Below, in pieces: positions 1 to 10,500 of a DNA stretch of 64,000 nucleotides. Source of the stretch: Callipepla californica brunnescens. Lineage: Eukaryota > Chordata > Aves > Galliformes > Odontophoridae. Below the pieces are notes generated by a model that was given only the letters and a program-made list of their open reading frames with translations, was not told the DNA's origin and ran no database searches. Numbering within the stretch: the first letter of the stretch is position 1; each line of letters starts with the position of its first letter. Location of the stretch: the NCBI GenBank assembly GCA_023055505.1, contig JALIRH010000010.1, positions 1,303,501 to 1,367,500 on the forward strand, written 5' to 3'. The translations under genes were made by a program, and so were the position numbers.

Positions 1-171
1 GAGATCCTTCCCCAGTGGTGGTCAGCCCTTAAATGGGGTCTGGGAGAAGTGGAGCCAGACTCCACCCCTTCCCATCACACAGATACATTGCCTTCACCTG
101 TGCTCCTGCAGCTGACTCAGTGCTCACTTCAGGTGATCAATCAGTGGTTCAGGCCATGATTCAACAGTTCC
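1..171 (-). repeat. promoter-like interspersed repeat, copy A (truncated by window edge)
   Basis: This is the first of six related copies, in reverse orientation. It shares long blocks with the copies at 5,068, 34,300 and 41,981: a GTGATCAATCAGTGGTTC block near 135-153, a TGACTCA site at 113-119, a CCACCCCTTCCC GT-box complement near 62-73, and the CCCTTAAATGGGG TATA-like block near 26-38. Homology ends near 171 after CAGTTCCC, the shared 5' boundary of the family. The other end runs off the window. The family is not recognised; an LTR-like element is the best guess. Confidence 0.75.
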
Positions 172-1117
172 CATACAGTAGGTTAGGCATTTTTCCTAAG
201 CTAATTATAAGCACTTGCATAAATCAGCAACCATCTTTCACATGCACGCATGCAGAATGGACATAGAGAAGAATGTGAAGGCAGTAGGTGTACTTTCAGT
301 CCCTAGGAAATCAGTGACAAGGCAACTTAAACTTCAAAGATTGAAAATAGATATTATTCACATCTCCATGTACAATCAGAATGCATGGTTACTCTCTCCA
401 AATCATCCCTCACTTGCAAAAATAAAATATTCTTGACAGAGCACAGTTTCCTGACCTTTTCTGTTCCTGTATTTCCTTTACTCCGCACTTGTGACTTCAT
501 CCTAGGTGTTATATTTGATGTTTAAGTGCAGACTTTTGGCTTAAATGTCAGTAATCACATATGGAAGTTGCACAGTTGAAGTATAGTGTTCTTTGCCTAT
601 ATACCCTACACAGCTATAACATTCTACCTAAAAAGTCCTGGAGGTTCTTGATTTGTTGTGCACATGCTCTCCTTTTAGATGATAGTAGGTCAAGTTTAGT
701 GTGTGACTTTCAGAAAAGAAAGAATGAAGAATGTATACAAAGTACATCAGTACTGTACATGAAAAAACTTTTCCAACATATTTTTAACAGTATTTTATAG
801 ATGGAAAAACAGAACAAAGCATGCACATGTATTTCTTATGATTACAAAACAAAGCACAGCAGGGCCTACGAGAAATCTTACAAACTCTCCCACCTCAGGT
901 TCCTCCTGCATCCAGACCGCCTTCTGGAAAGGATGGATCATTATAAATAATCCTTCAGGGCAATTAGTTCTTAGTTCTGATTCTTTCCACTCTATAGGTA
1001 CTACTAGATTATTTCAAATCACAGAAAGGAAAGACAAAGTTTAATCTTCACAGCTCTAATGAGATTCCCATTAGAACAAAGGTCAGTATATCAATTGTAC
1101 ATATACATATGCATACA
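172..1117. other. non-coding AT-rich stretch, no feature seen
   Basis: Only short open frames of low-complexity composition occur here. I see no repeat, RNA gene or convincing splice-bounded exon. It probably lies upstream of the CpG-island promoter. Confidence 0.5.
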
Positions 1118-1172
1118 TAGAGAATCACAGAATTGTTTAGGTTGAAAAAGACCTTCAACATCAAACTGGCAG
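1118..1172 (-). mobile_element. CR1 LINE 3'-end fragment, antisense
   Basis: The stretch AGAATCACAGAATTGTTTAG followed by GTTGAAAAAGACCTTCAACATC is the reverse complement of the usual avian CR1 3' terminus (AAGGTCCCTTCCAACCCAAACCATTCTATGATTCT). It is diverged and only about 55 bp long, as expected for a heavily 5'-truncated CR1 insertion. No coding sequence remains. Confidence 0.8.
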
Positions 1173-1965
1173 AGAGATTCCTAAATGAAAAGCCTCACTT
1201 ATGCTTCCTAGAAATATCACTCACAACCCAAGGCTACAAGTTTCATTAAGCATGAGCTTTACAATATAGGTCACATGCGTTGCATTTGAGCATCTTGAGA
1301 AATGTGACAGAACCACCAAAATGCTGAGGCTCTTCACAACTGCACAGTGTCAGTTTAGAGTGAAGAACCAGGCCCTCTGCTTCACTTTGTTTATTTATGG
1401 CTGGGTTACAATCACCACTTTTGTTTGTATTGACATCTGGCGTACTTTCAACACTTATACATATTGCACAAGCTCTAAGAGTTTTGTGTTTTTTTTTTTA
1501 AAGTCAAAGGTGGAGGCTGACTAACAACATTTCAGCAGACAGCAGATTTCATCAGCCCTTGGGACAACATTCCTGGTGGTGCAGATCTGAGAATGCCAGG
1601 ATGTCACCTGGAAACACTGATGCAAGGAGCTTGCTTTCTGCACTCACAGGGGGTTGTACACACTTTGTGCCAGAGGCTGGCTGCCCCAGCACCTTCCCCA
1701 GCCAGCTAAGGGTGCTCTAAGCCGCACTATGCAGCTATCTATGGCCTGCATTTCTCTTAAGCGTTTCCCTAGGCTATGCAGCGAGCATCTGGAAATCCTA
1801 TGGCTTCACTCTGAAAACACCCAGTAAGCGTTAATAGTAATAATATAGCATAAGATGTTCAAGCCACCCACTATGCACCTTTGTGCTGAGGGAGTCAGTC
1901 ACTTTCGTCCTCTACACACAAATAAAAGGAATAATTTATCAGTATTTTTAAACCGCACACACCGA
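1173..1965. other. non-coding flank upstream of the CpG island
   Basis: This is unique-looking sequence of moderate GC with no recognisable gene. It grades into the CpG-dense block after about 1,965. A short poly(T) run lies near 1,491-1,499. Confidence 0.5.
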
Positions 1966-2830
1966 GTGGCAGTGGCCGGCTGCCCTGAGCTGGGTCAGCC
2001 GTGCAGGACCGCCGCCGGCCCCGCTGCCAGAGGTGGCTGTCCCTTGAGAGAGGGGAAGCTCCCCTCACCTCTTAGGGCCAGCAGCCACACACCCGCCCTC
2101 GCCGCGGGGTACCCGGGACCGGCATCCGACCCTTCCCTCCAGATCGTTAGACGGCGGGGTCTGCTTTGAGGTGAGGGGCAGCGCGGGGCTGTGCGCCGCG
2201 GGCCCGCCATGGCGGGCACGGCACGTCTCCGGCCGGCAGCCCCAATCCCTGGCGCCCCTTCCTCTCTTCCACCACGTGCATCATTTCCCGGGCAGCGGAG
2301 CGGCTCTCCCGGGGGCTGCCCTTCCCCTCCAATGCCAGGAGCGTTCAGAGCTCACTCATCCTGCCTCCCCCCACCGGGCTCGGCTTTCTCCGGGCATTTT
2401 GCTTCCCACCTGCCCGCGCCTTATGTAAGGCAGCTCCTGATGGGGAGCCGGGAGGACCAGCACGCACACACACATATGCACGCAGCATTCCGCCCTCCCC
2501 CCCATCGCAGCCGCTCCTGTGAACGCGCAGATACCTTTTATCCAGGCACGCGATCCACTCGCCAGAAGACGCGGAATGGGAGGTGTGAGCGGCGACCATG
2601 TTGGACAGGGATCAGGTCGCCGCACACCCGGCTGGCGGCGGCGGCTCCCCCCTCCGTGCCGCCCGCCGGTCGCTCGGTCCGTCCTCCGCCCGCCCCTCCC
2701 TCCCTCCCCGCGATGGGCTCGCCCAGGGCGCCGCCGCCTCAGTGAGGCAGGTAGAGGGCCGGGCAGCGGCCCCCGGGGCTGGAGAGGAAGGCCAGGTGTG
2801 AAATGAAGACCCCCTGTGAGCTGCCCGGTA
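1966..2830 (+). promoter_or_regulatory. CpG island 1, probable promoter and first exon(s)
   Basis: CpG dinucleotides become dense from about 1,970 and stop abruptly after about 2,830, against an otherwise CpG-poor background. There are many GC-box-like GGGCGG/CCGCCC strings, a CACGTG E-box at 2,273-2,278 and a TTATGTAA PAR-bZIP-type site at 2,421-2,428. Possible plus-strand first-exon donors are GAG|GTGAGG after 2,170 and CCG|GTAGGC after 2,827. Plus-strand direction is inferred from the candidate exon at 3,081. A short upstream ORF starting at 2,803 would end in that exon. Several long open frames cross the island on both strands, but they are GC-driven, proline/arginine/glycine-rich and not believable proteins. 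The start site is unknown. Confidence 0.75.
2461..2483. repeat. short CA-rich simple repeat
   Basis: CACGCACACACACATATGCA lies inside CpG island 1 and is purine-pyrimidine alternating. It is too short to be more than a minor microsatellite. Confidence 0.6.
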
Positions 2831-3080
2831 GGCACGCTTGAGCTCCTGTCTTTGCCTCAACCTTGGCGGGGTTGGTGGGAAAACGCAAGGCGTTTAGTTA
2901 AAATAAGCAGCTCAAGCACATTTCAGCTGCTCTCCAGACTTCTCCCCAGTAGTAAAGCTATGCTAGCTGGAAAGAAGGTGCAGTGCACGCTTCAGGGTTT
3001 CTTTCTCCTGAAGCCTTCTTTCAGCCTGCAGTGCTCATCCTGTCATTTGCCACAGAAATAAAGGTTTTGGTTTATTGTAG

Positions 3081-3155
3081 GTGAAAAAGGAGCATGGCGA
3101 ACACAGTCCAAATAGGATTTAACTACTGGAAGAAACAGCACACAGCAGGAGAAAG
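3081..3155 (+). CDS. candidate first coding exon (partial, product unknown)
   Basis: The interval is bounded by an acceptor (TTTGGTTTATTGTAG ending at 3,080) and a strong donor (AAAG|GTGAGT at 3,156). An ATG at 3,094 in good Kozak context (AGCATGG) opens 20 codons plus two bases, reading MANTVQIGFNYWKKQ... and ending in phase 2. It lies about 250 bp downstream of the end of CpG island 1, the usual spacing for a second exon that carries the start codon. If exon 1 ends at 2,827, the upstream ATG at 2,803 gives a short ORF that terminates inside this exon, so 3,094 would be the main start. I do not recognise the peptide, which is hydrophilic with no obvious signal sequence. It could also be a non-coding exon. 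Downstream candidates with matching phase lie at 24,717 and 30,001. Confidence 0.45.
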
Positions 3156-5067
3156 GTGAGTGTGATGCACAGTGAAAGCCATCCACTGCCTTGTACTGTG
3201 TTCCTGTAGCCTCCAAGATACAGATTTTGAAAGCACACATGTGATGTAAAGAATGATGAGCAGAGAAAGGAATGCAGATCAGCAGGTCTCCCTGACTGCC
3301 AGGTTTTGCAAAGCTCTATGTGAAATATTTTCTGCAAAATATTTCAGGATATAGATTGTATCTTCCTGTGTTATTCATGTATAACCATAAGCTTGAGCTT
3401 AAAGTCAACACAACCTGCCTTGAGTAGCATTGGAGGAGGATAGGAAACCACATGAATTTCAGCAGGATGTTTGGGGTTACATCCAGATGACAGCAATGGA
3501 ACACTCAAACAGTGCCTTCCTGTACACTTATTACTCCTCTATTTTTTTTTTTTTTACAGTGGGGACACAAGTTATTAATTCAGATGCTGATATTAGTCAT
3601 TTCCAGTTCTCCATAGGCTATTGTCTCTGTCCTCTGTTCTGCTGGACCAAGTGTCATTTTCTTGTATACATGCTCTACTTTACATTTCACATCTGCCTTC
3701 AATGGTCTAATTTCTGCCACAGCTCCTTCAACATTTTAACAGTTACTGTCAGGGAACTGAGCAAAATGATAAAAAATGTATGGAAACATACCTAGAAATC
3801 CCTTGTGCTGAAAGAACATGACTAAGAAGTTGGCAGAGCACAGAGAATGCTACAAAAGCCAATTCTTTCATTTTGCCTCGAAATAATTAAGGTGCATGCA
3901 TGCCAGAGGAATAGAGGAGACTGCCAGTCACTGAGATCAAAGTTGAAACTCTTACTTTGCTATAATCCCTGGAGAACATATGAGAGATCCTTGCATCTGA
4001 GCCATCAGCCTACTAGTGGAAAATTAATACTTTCATTTTTCAGCATATATCTGCATACCAACAAAGCAAAAGCTTCACATGTAAAAAACTCTTGATTCAC
4101 AGATAAATGATTTATCACATATTGTGTTCATTAAAGGTGAATCAGTAAAGCTTACTGATTTTGTACTTCCATTTTAAAAAATTCATCACATTATTCCACA
4201 TAATTACAGTTTTCCTTCCAGAAGGAATCATACAAGGCAGACCTTACTACCCTTTTCCCCCTTGATCCAGATTAAGATCCAGATTAAGCTGCCGTAGATT
4301 CTCAGTCATCTTAAGTGACATCAGGCCTTTGAAGGAGCCCAGGAATCACACCTAGCTAAAGGCCTTTTGTCTTTTCTCACAGACAATGTTTCACTGACAC
4401 AAACATCATTACTGATACCAGTACCAGCAGTTTTGCGCACAGCAACACTGTAGCTCAGACAGCAAGCTCATAACGGATGCTGCAACTGTTCAGTTTTCCT
4501 TCAAGAAATCTCTGTTAAGTCCTTTCCTATGAGCATAACATTTAATGACCCAATCACTACAGGACAGGCTAGGCCTCTGTAGATAGCATCAAGGAAGGAT
4601 ATTTCCCAGGTAAACATATAGATGGGAAAAAAATCGCCTGAGCACAGCAAATCAAGTCCTTTGGAATATTACACAACCAGCAAAATTTGTGTTGGTGCCC
4701 ATAAATCTACCCTCAACCATGCAACCTTTCTGCCCCAGGATAGCCCCACTGCAGTTGACAGGGCTTTGGGTTCAAGAAAGGCAGCGTATATAGACAGGAA
4801 AAAGGTACTACTCAGCCATCTACTTAAGTGGGCAAGTATTATCTAGCAGGCAGATACTGCTCAGACATCTACTGTATTATGGAATAAATATTACAGAAAA
4901 CTTCAGTATTTTGTGGATTGTATTAGCTAGATAAACTCAAAGTTAGCAAGGTACTCTAAGTATATCCATACTCCACTCTAAAGCATCTCAGTTAGACAGC
5001 AATTACAAGACAGCCAAAATACACCTCTGTCACTCAGATTAGAAATAATAATATAGTCACCTGATTA
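3156..5067. other. intron-like stretch, no gene seen
   Basis: This is AT-rich unique sequence with scattered short open frames and a poly(T) run near 3,542-3,555. I detected no repeat copy or splice-bounded coding interval before the repeat at about 5,068. Confidence 0.5.
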
Positions 5068-5430
5068 AGTCATAACAAAGACTTATAGTAGGCTGAACAC
5101 CAGAAAAGAATAACACCCACCAAAATAATAAAGGTGGACAGCATATTTTTGTATAACTTACCCAAATAGCGTAAAGACAACTAGTGTATAAGAAAAAACT
5201 CACCTGTCACTGACAGTCAAGACTTACCCAGAACCACACGCAAGAGGAATCTCTAACAAGAGACCCTTCCCCAGTGGTGGTCAGCCCTTAAATGGGGTCT
5301 GGGAGTCGTGGAGCCCGACTCCATCCCTTTCTATCACACAGGTACATTGCCTTCAGCTGTGCTCCTGTGTCTGACTCAGTACTCACTTCAGGTGATCAAT
5401 CAGTGGTTCAGGCCGTGATTCAGCTGTTCC
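5068..5430 (-). repeat. promoter-like repeat, copy B (extended)
   Basis: Read in reverse complement this copy runs from the 5' boundary (GGAACAGCTGAATCACGG) through TGASTCA (5,372-5,378), the GT-box, the TTTAA box (about 5,287-5,294) and CTTGTTAGAGATTCCTCTTG, to a CAG|GTGAG donor near 5,199-5,205. Alignable sequence then continues at least 100 bp beyond the donor: AAAAATATGCTGTCCACCTT and GGTGTTATTC match the plus-strand copy at 41,981. The element therefore does not stop at the donor. It contains no coding capacity. Confidence 0.75.
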
Positions 5431-5674
5431 AATATGCTTATGAAGCAGAGAAAAACATTTTACTGATTCAGGTATTATCCCGCATTGAGCAAACCAGCTT
5501 CAAACTGCACAGAAACATTAGGACCTCCTGACTACTGAAACTCAACTCTGGCTCAGTACTTGTTCTGAAAAAAAAAAAGTGCCAAATGGACAGTTTATAT
5601 CAATACATATGAAAATATTGCTATGCACCATGACAAGTCGTACAACATAGAACACTAAGTGGCTCTGTATAGCA

Positions 5675-5935
5675 GAAATGCTAAGTTATGGACTGAAACA
5701 GTGATTGAGCACCTGGTGTGAAGGCCAACTGAATGGGAGCTCAGGTGCATGCAATGTACCTGAGTTACTGAAAGGGGTGGAACCAGGATCCACCCCTTCC
5801 CAGACATCATTTAAGGGTTAGCAGTGGATGTGAGGGTTTCTCTTGCTAGTGATCCCTTCCTATTTGAGGCCTTTTGAAGGTAAGCAGCTCCTTTTTTTGT
5901 AATGGTGGCTGCTGTATTTGAGTTTATGTACTGCT
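5675..5935 (+). repeat. promoter-like repeat, copy C (diverged subfamily)
   Basis: This plus-orientation copy starts at GCTAAGTTATGGACTG, shared with the copy at 7,231. It carries GAAAGGGGTGGAACCAGGAT, CATTTAAGGG (5,808-5,817) and AAG|GTAAGC (donor GT at 5,880-5,881). The middle AP-1-like site of copies A, B and F is lost. It lies about 245 bp from copy B in opposite orientation. The 3' limit is uncertain. Confidence 0.7.
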
Positions 5936-7230
5936 GTCGTTGTGGTACTTTCTATCTCTTTGTAGCCTTGAAATCAGAAAAGTTTAGGCTATGAAAAGCC
6001 TAGGAGACATATTTGAGAATATTGGTCTGATGTTAATGAGGTCAAGTGCTCATTCACCTGTATGTAAGAGCATCTGCTAGTTGTAAAATGCTAAAGTTCA
6101 TTTGTTTAAGTCCTGTAATTATTTTTGAATCTTCTTGGTACCTATTTTTCATTACCTTTATAAGTTATGTGTCCATAGGAAGCAGAGATTATCCTCCCCA
6201 AAAATATTTGAGACTCAACATTGTTAGCAGCTGAAAAAGCACTTGTGATCAGTGTTGCCTATATCTCCCTGTGTGTTATATGGAGTTTCACTTCAGAAAA
6301 TATAATGTACTGTGCACTGTTAAAATGAGTGGTTGTATGAAAATATATTTCTCAGAAATGATTCTTCTTTTTAACATAATGAAACACCACAGTAATGTTT
6401 CAGGTTTAATTTTTCCCAGTGGAACAGAAGGCCAATGGGGTTTTATGCAATCTGATTTTCTTTTAGTCTTGATTGTGTCACTAAATATTTGGGATGGCAG
6501 CTGCTTCCAAAGTAGATTTCTGCTGAGAAATGGAAATTTGCTATCTGAAAAATGAAACGACCTTTTAACTTTTCACATTGTGTAAGGGACCATGCAGAAA
6601 GCCAGAAATCTGCCTACCTTCAAGTTATCCTTTAAAATCAGGTAGACTCTATTCTGAGAGTCAGAAAGTGTGGGGATGAGAATGTTTAGTGCTTTATGAT
6701 ATGTAAGGCAGTTCGTACCTTGATTATTTATTTACTTCTGCTTGCTGTTACAAATACTTATTCTCTTGTGGCTTTTTTCACTCTAATGTGGTCAAAGAGC
6801 TCTTGCTAAAATCTTGCCTCAAAAAACAAACTCTCTCAAATGGGAACCTGCTATGAAGTACTTGATTTGAAAGGATGGCAGTTATTAGCACTTAAAAACA
6901 AAAAGCTTTTCACCTAAGGTATACATTACACAGTAACAGAGTACAGAAGAGGGCTAAAACTGATGATTGAACTCTATGACTACTAATTGTATTAAGGGCT
7001 TTAAGAGTTTCAAGCAACTGCAGTAACACTAAAGCTAGGAACAGTAAGGTTTGCCATGTTTTCTATAGTAGTTTGGGATGATACGTATAATACATGAAAT
7101 GAAATTGTTTTGATATAAGGATCCATAGGCTACTGGTTAGCATCCTCTTGACTAGTAAACCAGAACAATTTCTTTTCAGAGAAAACTCACACAGAACCCC
7201 AAAAGCTCAATCCTCTGTTCTGGTCTTTTG
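5936..7230. other. non-coding stretch between repeat copies C and D
   Basis: This is AT-rich sequence with no recognisable gene, RNA or repeat family. Open frames here are short and rich in Cys, Phe and Leu, typical of chance. Confidence 0.45.
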
Positions 7231-7560
7231 TGTGGTAATTGCTAAGTCATGGACTGAACCAATGGTTAAGCACATGGTGAAGGGCTGAAATCATCCATGG
7301 GAGTACAGGTGGAAGCAGTTCACCTGTGTAATTGGAAGGGGTGGAGCAAGGTTCTGCCCCCCCTAATTCTCACTTAAGGGCTGGCTGCCACAAGGGAAGG
7401 ATCTCTACCTGGAGATTCCTTCTTTTTGAGGTATTCAGGGGGGCCCTGACCCTTGGGACAGGTAAGCAAAGCTTTCTTTCCTTATCTAGTTTGTGACCAT
7501 TGCTCTTTTTTGGGGGTAATTTAGAACTGGTTATTTGCTATTGCTTTTCTCTACGTGTTA
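7231..7560 (+). repeat. promoter-like repeat, copy D
   Basis: This is a plus-orientation copy of the subfamily seen at 5,675. It shows GCTAAGTCATGGACTGAACC, the GT-box GGAAGGGGTGGAG, CACTTAAGGG (7,371-7,380), GAAGGATCTCT, GAGATTCCTTCTTTTTGAGG and a strong ACAG|GTAAGC donor (GT at 7,462-7,463). It differs from copies A, B, E and F by the absence of TGASTCA and by a C-run in the GT-box region. Sequence after the donor may continue to about 7,560, but alignment there is weak. Confidence 0.7.
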
Positions 7561-10500
7561 AAGCATACCTATGAGAATGAGCAGGCTTCTAGCTACTAAT
7601 GTAGTCTCCTGATTCAGATGTCTGACAAAGCATTGCTCAGCTTTGGGGCTCTTCTAATTCAGTCCAACTGTAGAGAATCTAATTGATAGCAAAAGGTACT
7701 GGCTATGATATTCTGTTTTTAGAATACAAGTATGAGATGGTAAGACAAGGCTGGCTCCACTATCTTTAAAATAGTTGAGATTCCTCTAGAGAAATCAATT
7801 CTTGAGTTGGTTACTTAAGTTAACTTTAAGCATGTTTTCTGTTCCTGTACAGAAGCTGAGTTAGCATAAGCCTAGAACAAGCACATAAATTCTACAGTAA
7901 ACAGACATATCAACACAGCAGCTGCAAGCAGAACTTTGTATGCACAGCTCAGGGTAACGTAAGGAGTTTCAAGATAAGTACCAGGAGAATACTTTGCAGT
8001 TGCCAAAGACAACAAATGCAGTTATAAATGTTTGGTCTGAATTTTGTCTTCACAACCTAATGTCAGTGCTCTTCCTGCTCAGGAGTGTGTTCATTTCTAT
8101 GTAGCCAAGAGCACCAACTCATGGCCTGCCCCTAAATTTACTACAGATGCTATTGCAGTCATGGAGTTATTATGAATTGTTATGAGTAACTAGCTTTTTT
8201 CATTTTACTGGGTAGAATTTGATGAGAATTTCTAGGAGCAAAGTAATGCATAAATATCCTAGTGCTTTCTGTCATCTCATAGATGACAGCTCAAAAATTC
8301 TAATGTGTAGAAGACCCTTAGATAATTTATTTTCATAATATTGTTCTTTACAGGCTAAGTTCAAATAAATTTCAATTTTAACCTTACTTGATAATCGTAG
8401 GAAATCTATTTTACTTGAAACTGATGCCTCATTATTCCTAGCAATCAGTTCCAGAAATTAAAAATAGTTTTGAGAAGAATTATAAATAGTAACTATGTAT
8501 TAATCTAAAACTTAAATGTTGTTTGACACAGTGCTCAGATTCACCCATTTATTATTCACAAGATGTGATATAAAATGAGTTGGCTACAATCTTCATGGGC
8601 TCCTTCATGATAACTTTTTTGTTAAGATCTCAGCAATAGACTTCTAGCTGAGCAGCCACACAGGAAATCTGCACACCTCTCCTTAGAATTAAGAGCTTTT
8701 CAAGGGGGAAAGGGCCAGAGTACTAAAATTCTTAGCAAATACATCTTCTATACTGTGTTTCCCAGGGGATTTGTATAATCTTCCCTCTTTAGCTGTAATT
8801 CTCTCAATGCCTGCTGTTTTTAGGCAGAAGTGAGCTGTCCTCCATGTTCTATTGATTCACTGTGAAATCAAGATGTGTAAAATGTTATCAGCATCATGAA
8901 GTAAAAACTTCTAACAAGCTTTGTCTACAAAATGGGAACATTTAACTAGCCTTTGCATGAAATAATGACATGATCTGCTGTGCTTCAAAAAAAAAAGTGT
9001 GTTTTGCAAGTTCTAGTTTTTTACAAATTCTTTCTATCAAGAAGGTAGACAAGTATGGGTCCAGTTCTGTGAAGTGAGCTCAAATAAAACTTGTCAGTGA
9101 TTTTGGTGAAAGTAATAATTTAAAAAATTCTTTCAGTGAAAATTGAGGATGTTCTGGAAGTCTAAGGCTGTACATTTCAGATAATCATGATCTAGCTTTT
9201 TCACTTAGATCAGTGCTCTTCACAACTCTTGAGAACCACAGGAGTGTAATTAGTGTCACATGACTACTTTAATGAAAGCATTGTGTTTTATATTGTGCAG
9301 TGTAATCTGTTACAGGTAAAAAAAAAAAAAAAATCTCTGTATACATGTACTGTCACATCCAATATTTTTCTAGTAGCTTCCATGCAGCTATACTGTTCCT
9401 TATAGTAAACATGTTGTTTCTGTGAGGTTTTGGTTCACTGTGCTGCAGACTTAGTTTTTCTGAGATCCAGCTGGGGGCACCAACACACACCCATGGAAAT
9501 AAATAATAAAATTAGGCAAGTAAGAGGGGTACAAATGCAATCACTTCTGTGGTGAAAGTGGCACTGTATCCTCAGGTTTATACAATGTTTATAGTCTTCA
9601 CAGTTTTCTAGATGTGCCTTGCTATAAATTTGATTGCAAATTTGTCAGAACATATGTCTAAAGAATGGGCTGAAAACATCACAGGCAGCCCTAATAATGT
9701 ATTCTGGCTATTAAACAAAAGTGAGCCAGTTGGTAAGTGGGAAAAGAAACTGCCATGGCTGTGGGCGGAGTTTTAGCTGGTACAAACAGTTGGCATTTGA
9801 TAGCTGAAAATATAATGTTGAACTGCATAACAGGAATCCCAGCCATAGCAGCTCTGTGGTCAAACAGCAATCATGAGGTGCTCTCTGTGTGCCAAGAACC
9901 TGGATAGAGGGAAATGATTACACAAGTGTAAATACAGTATATATCTATTCTGAAGAATTATTTTCACGTGTAGGTAATACTTCTAGAGAGAAGTTGCACA
10001 AATCTGAAAGCTTTAAGTGGGTAACAGTAAATAACTTCAGAGATGTTCTGTTGTCTTCAGTGTAACACCTTTCATTTTTTGGAGGTATTTTTGTTGTTGC
10101 TGTCCATAAGCCAAGAAATAGTGTCATCTAAAACATTTCAGTACTTAAAATTCACACAGGGCTACTTTTTCTCTGGGGAAGAAAAGATGGTGGTATGTTA
10201 TCCTTGCAGTCAATTACAGCAATATATGTACTGACATAAAAGTATTTAAACAGACTCGATGAAAGGCTTCATTTCCATTGTACAACAGAAGCACATCTGC
10301 TGTACTTAAAATACTTCTTAGCCATGCCAAAGAAATATTGTTGAAAGAAAATTCTTTTATATACTTTTCCTTAGAGTTTGCTGTATGAGAATATGGAAAG
10401 AGCCTTTTCAGTTGGGGAAAAAAAAGGCATCGATTGTTATCACTTGAATTTTCAGGTTTGCCCTACAGCTGCCATTTGGGAGTGCTATGGGAATTCAGTC

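Noticed and set aside
2191..2835. Long open frames across CpG island 1 on both strands (up to 184 codons), one with a GCCATGG start near 2,209
   Set aside because: Their proline/arginine/serine/glycine-rich composition follows from high GC with few stops. Overlapping frames are open on both strands and no domain is recognisable.
9318..9333. A16 run as a possible poly(A) tail of a processed pseudogene
   Set aside because: No upstream gene-like sequence and no flanking duplication recognised.
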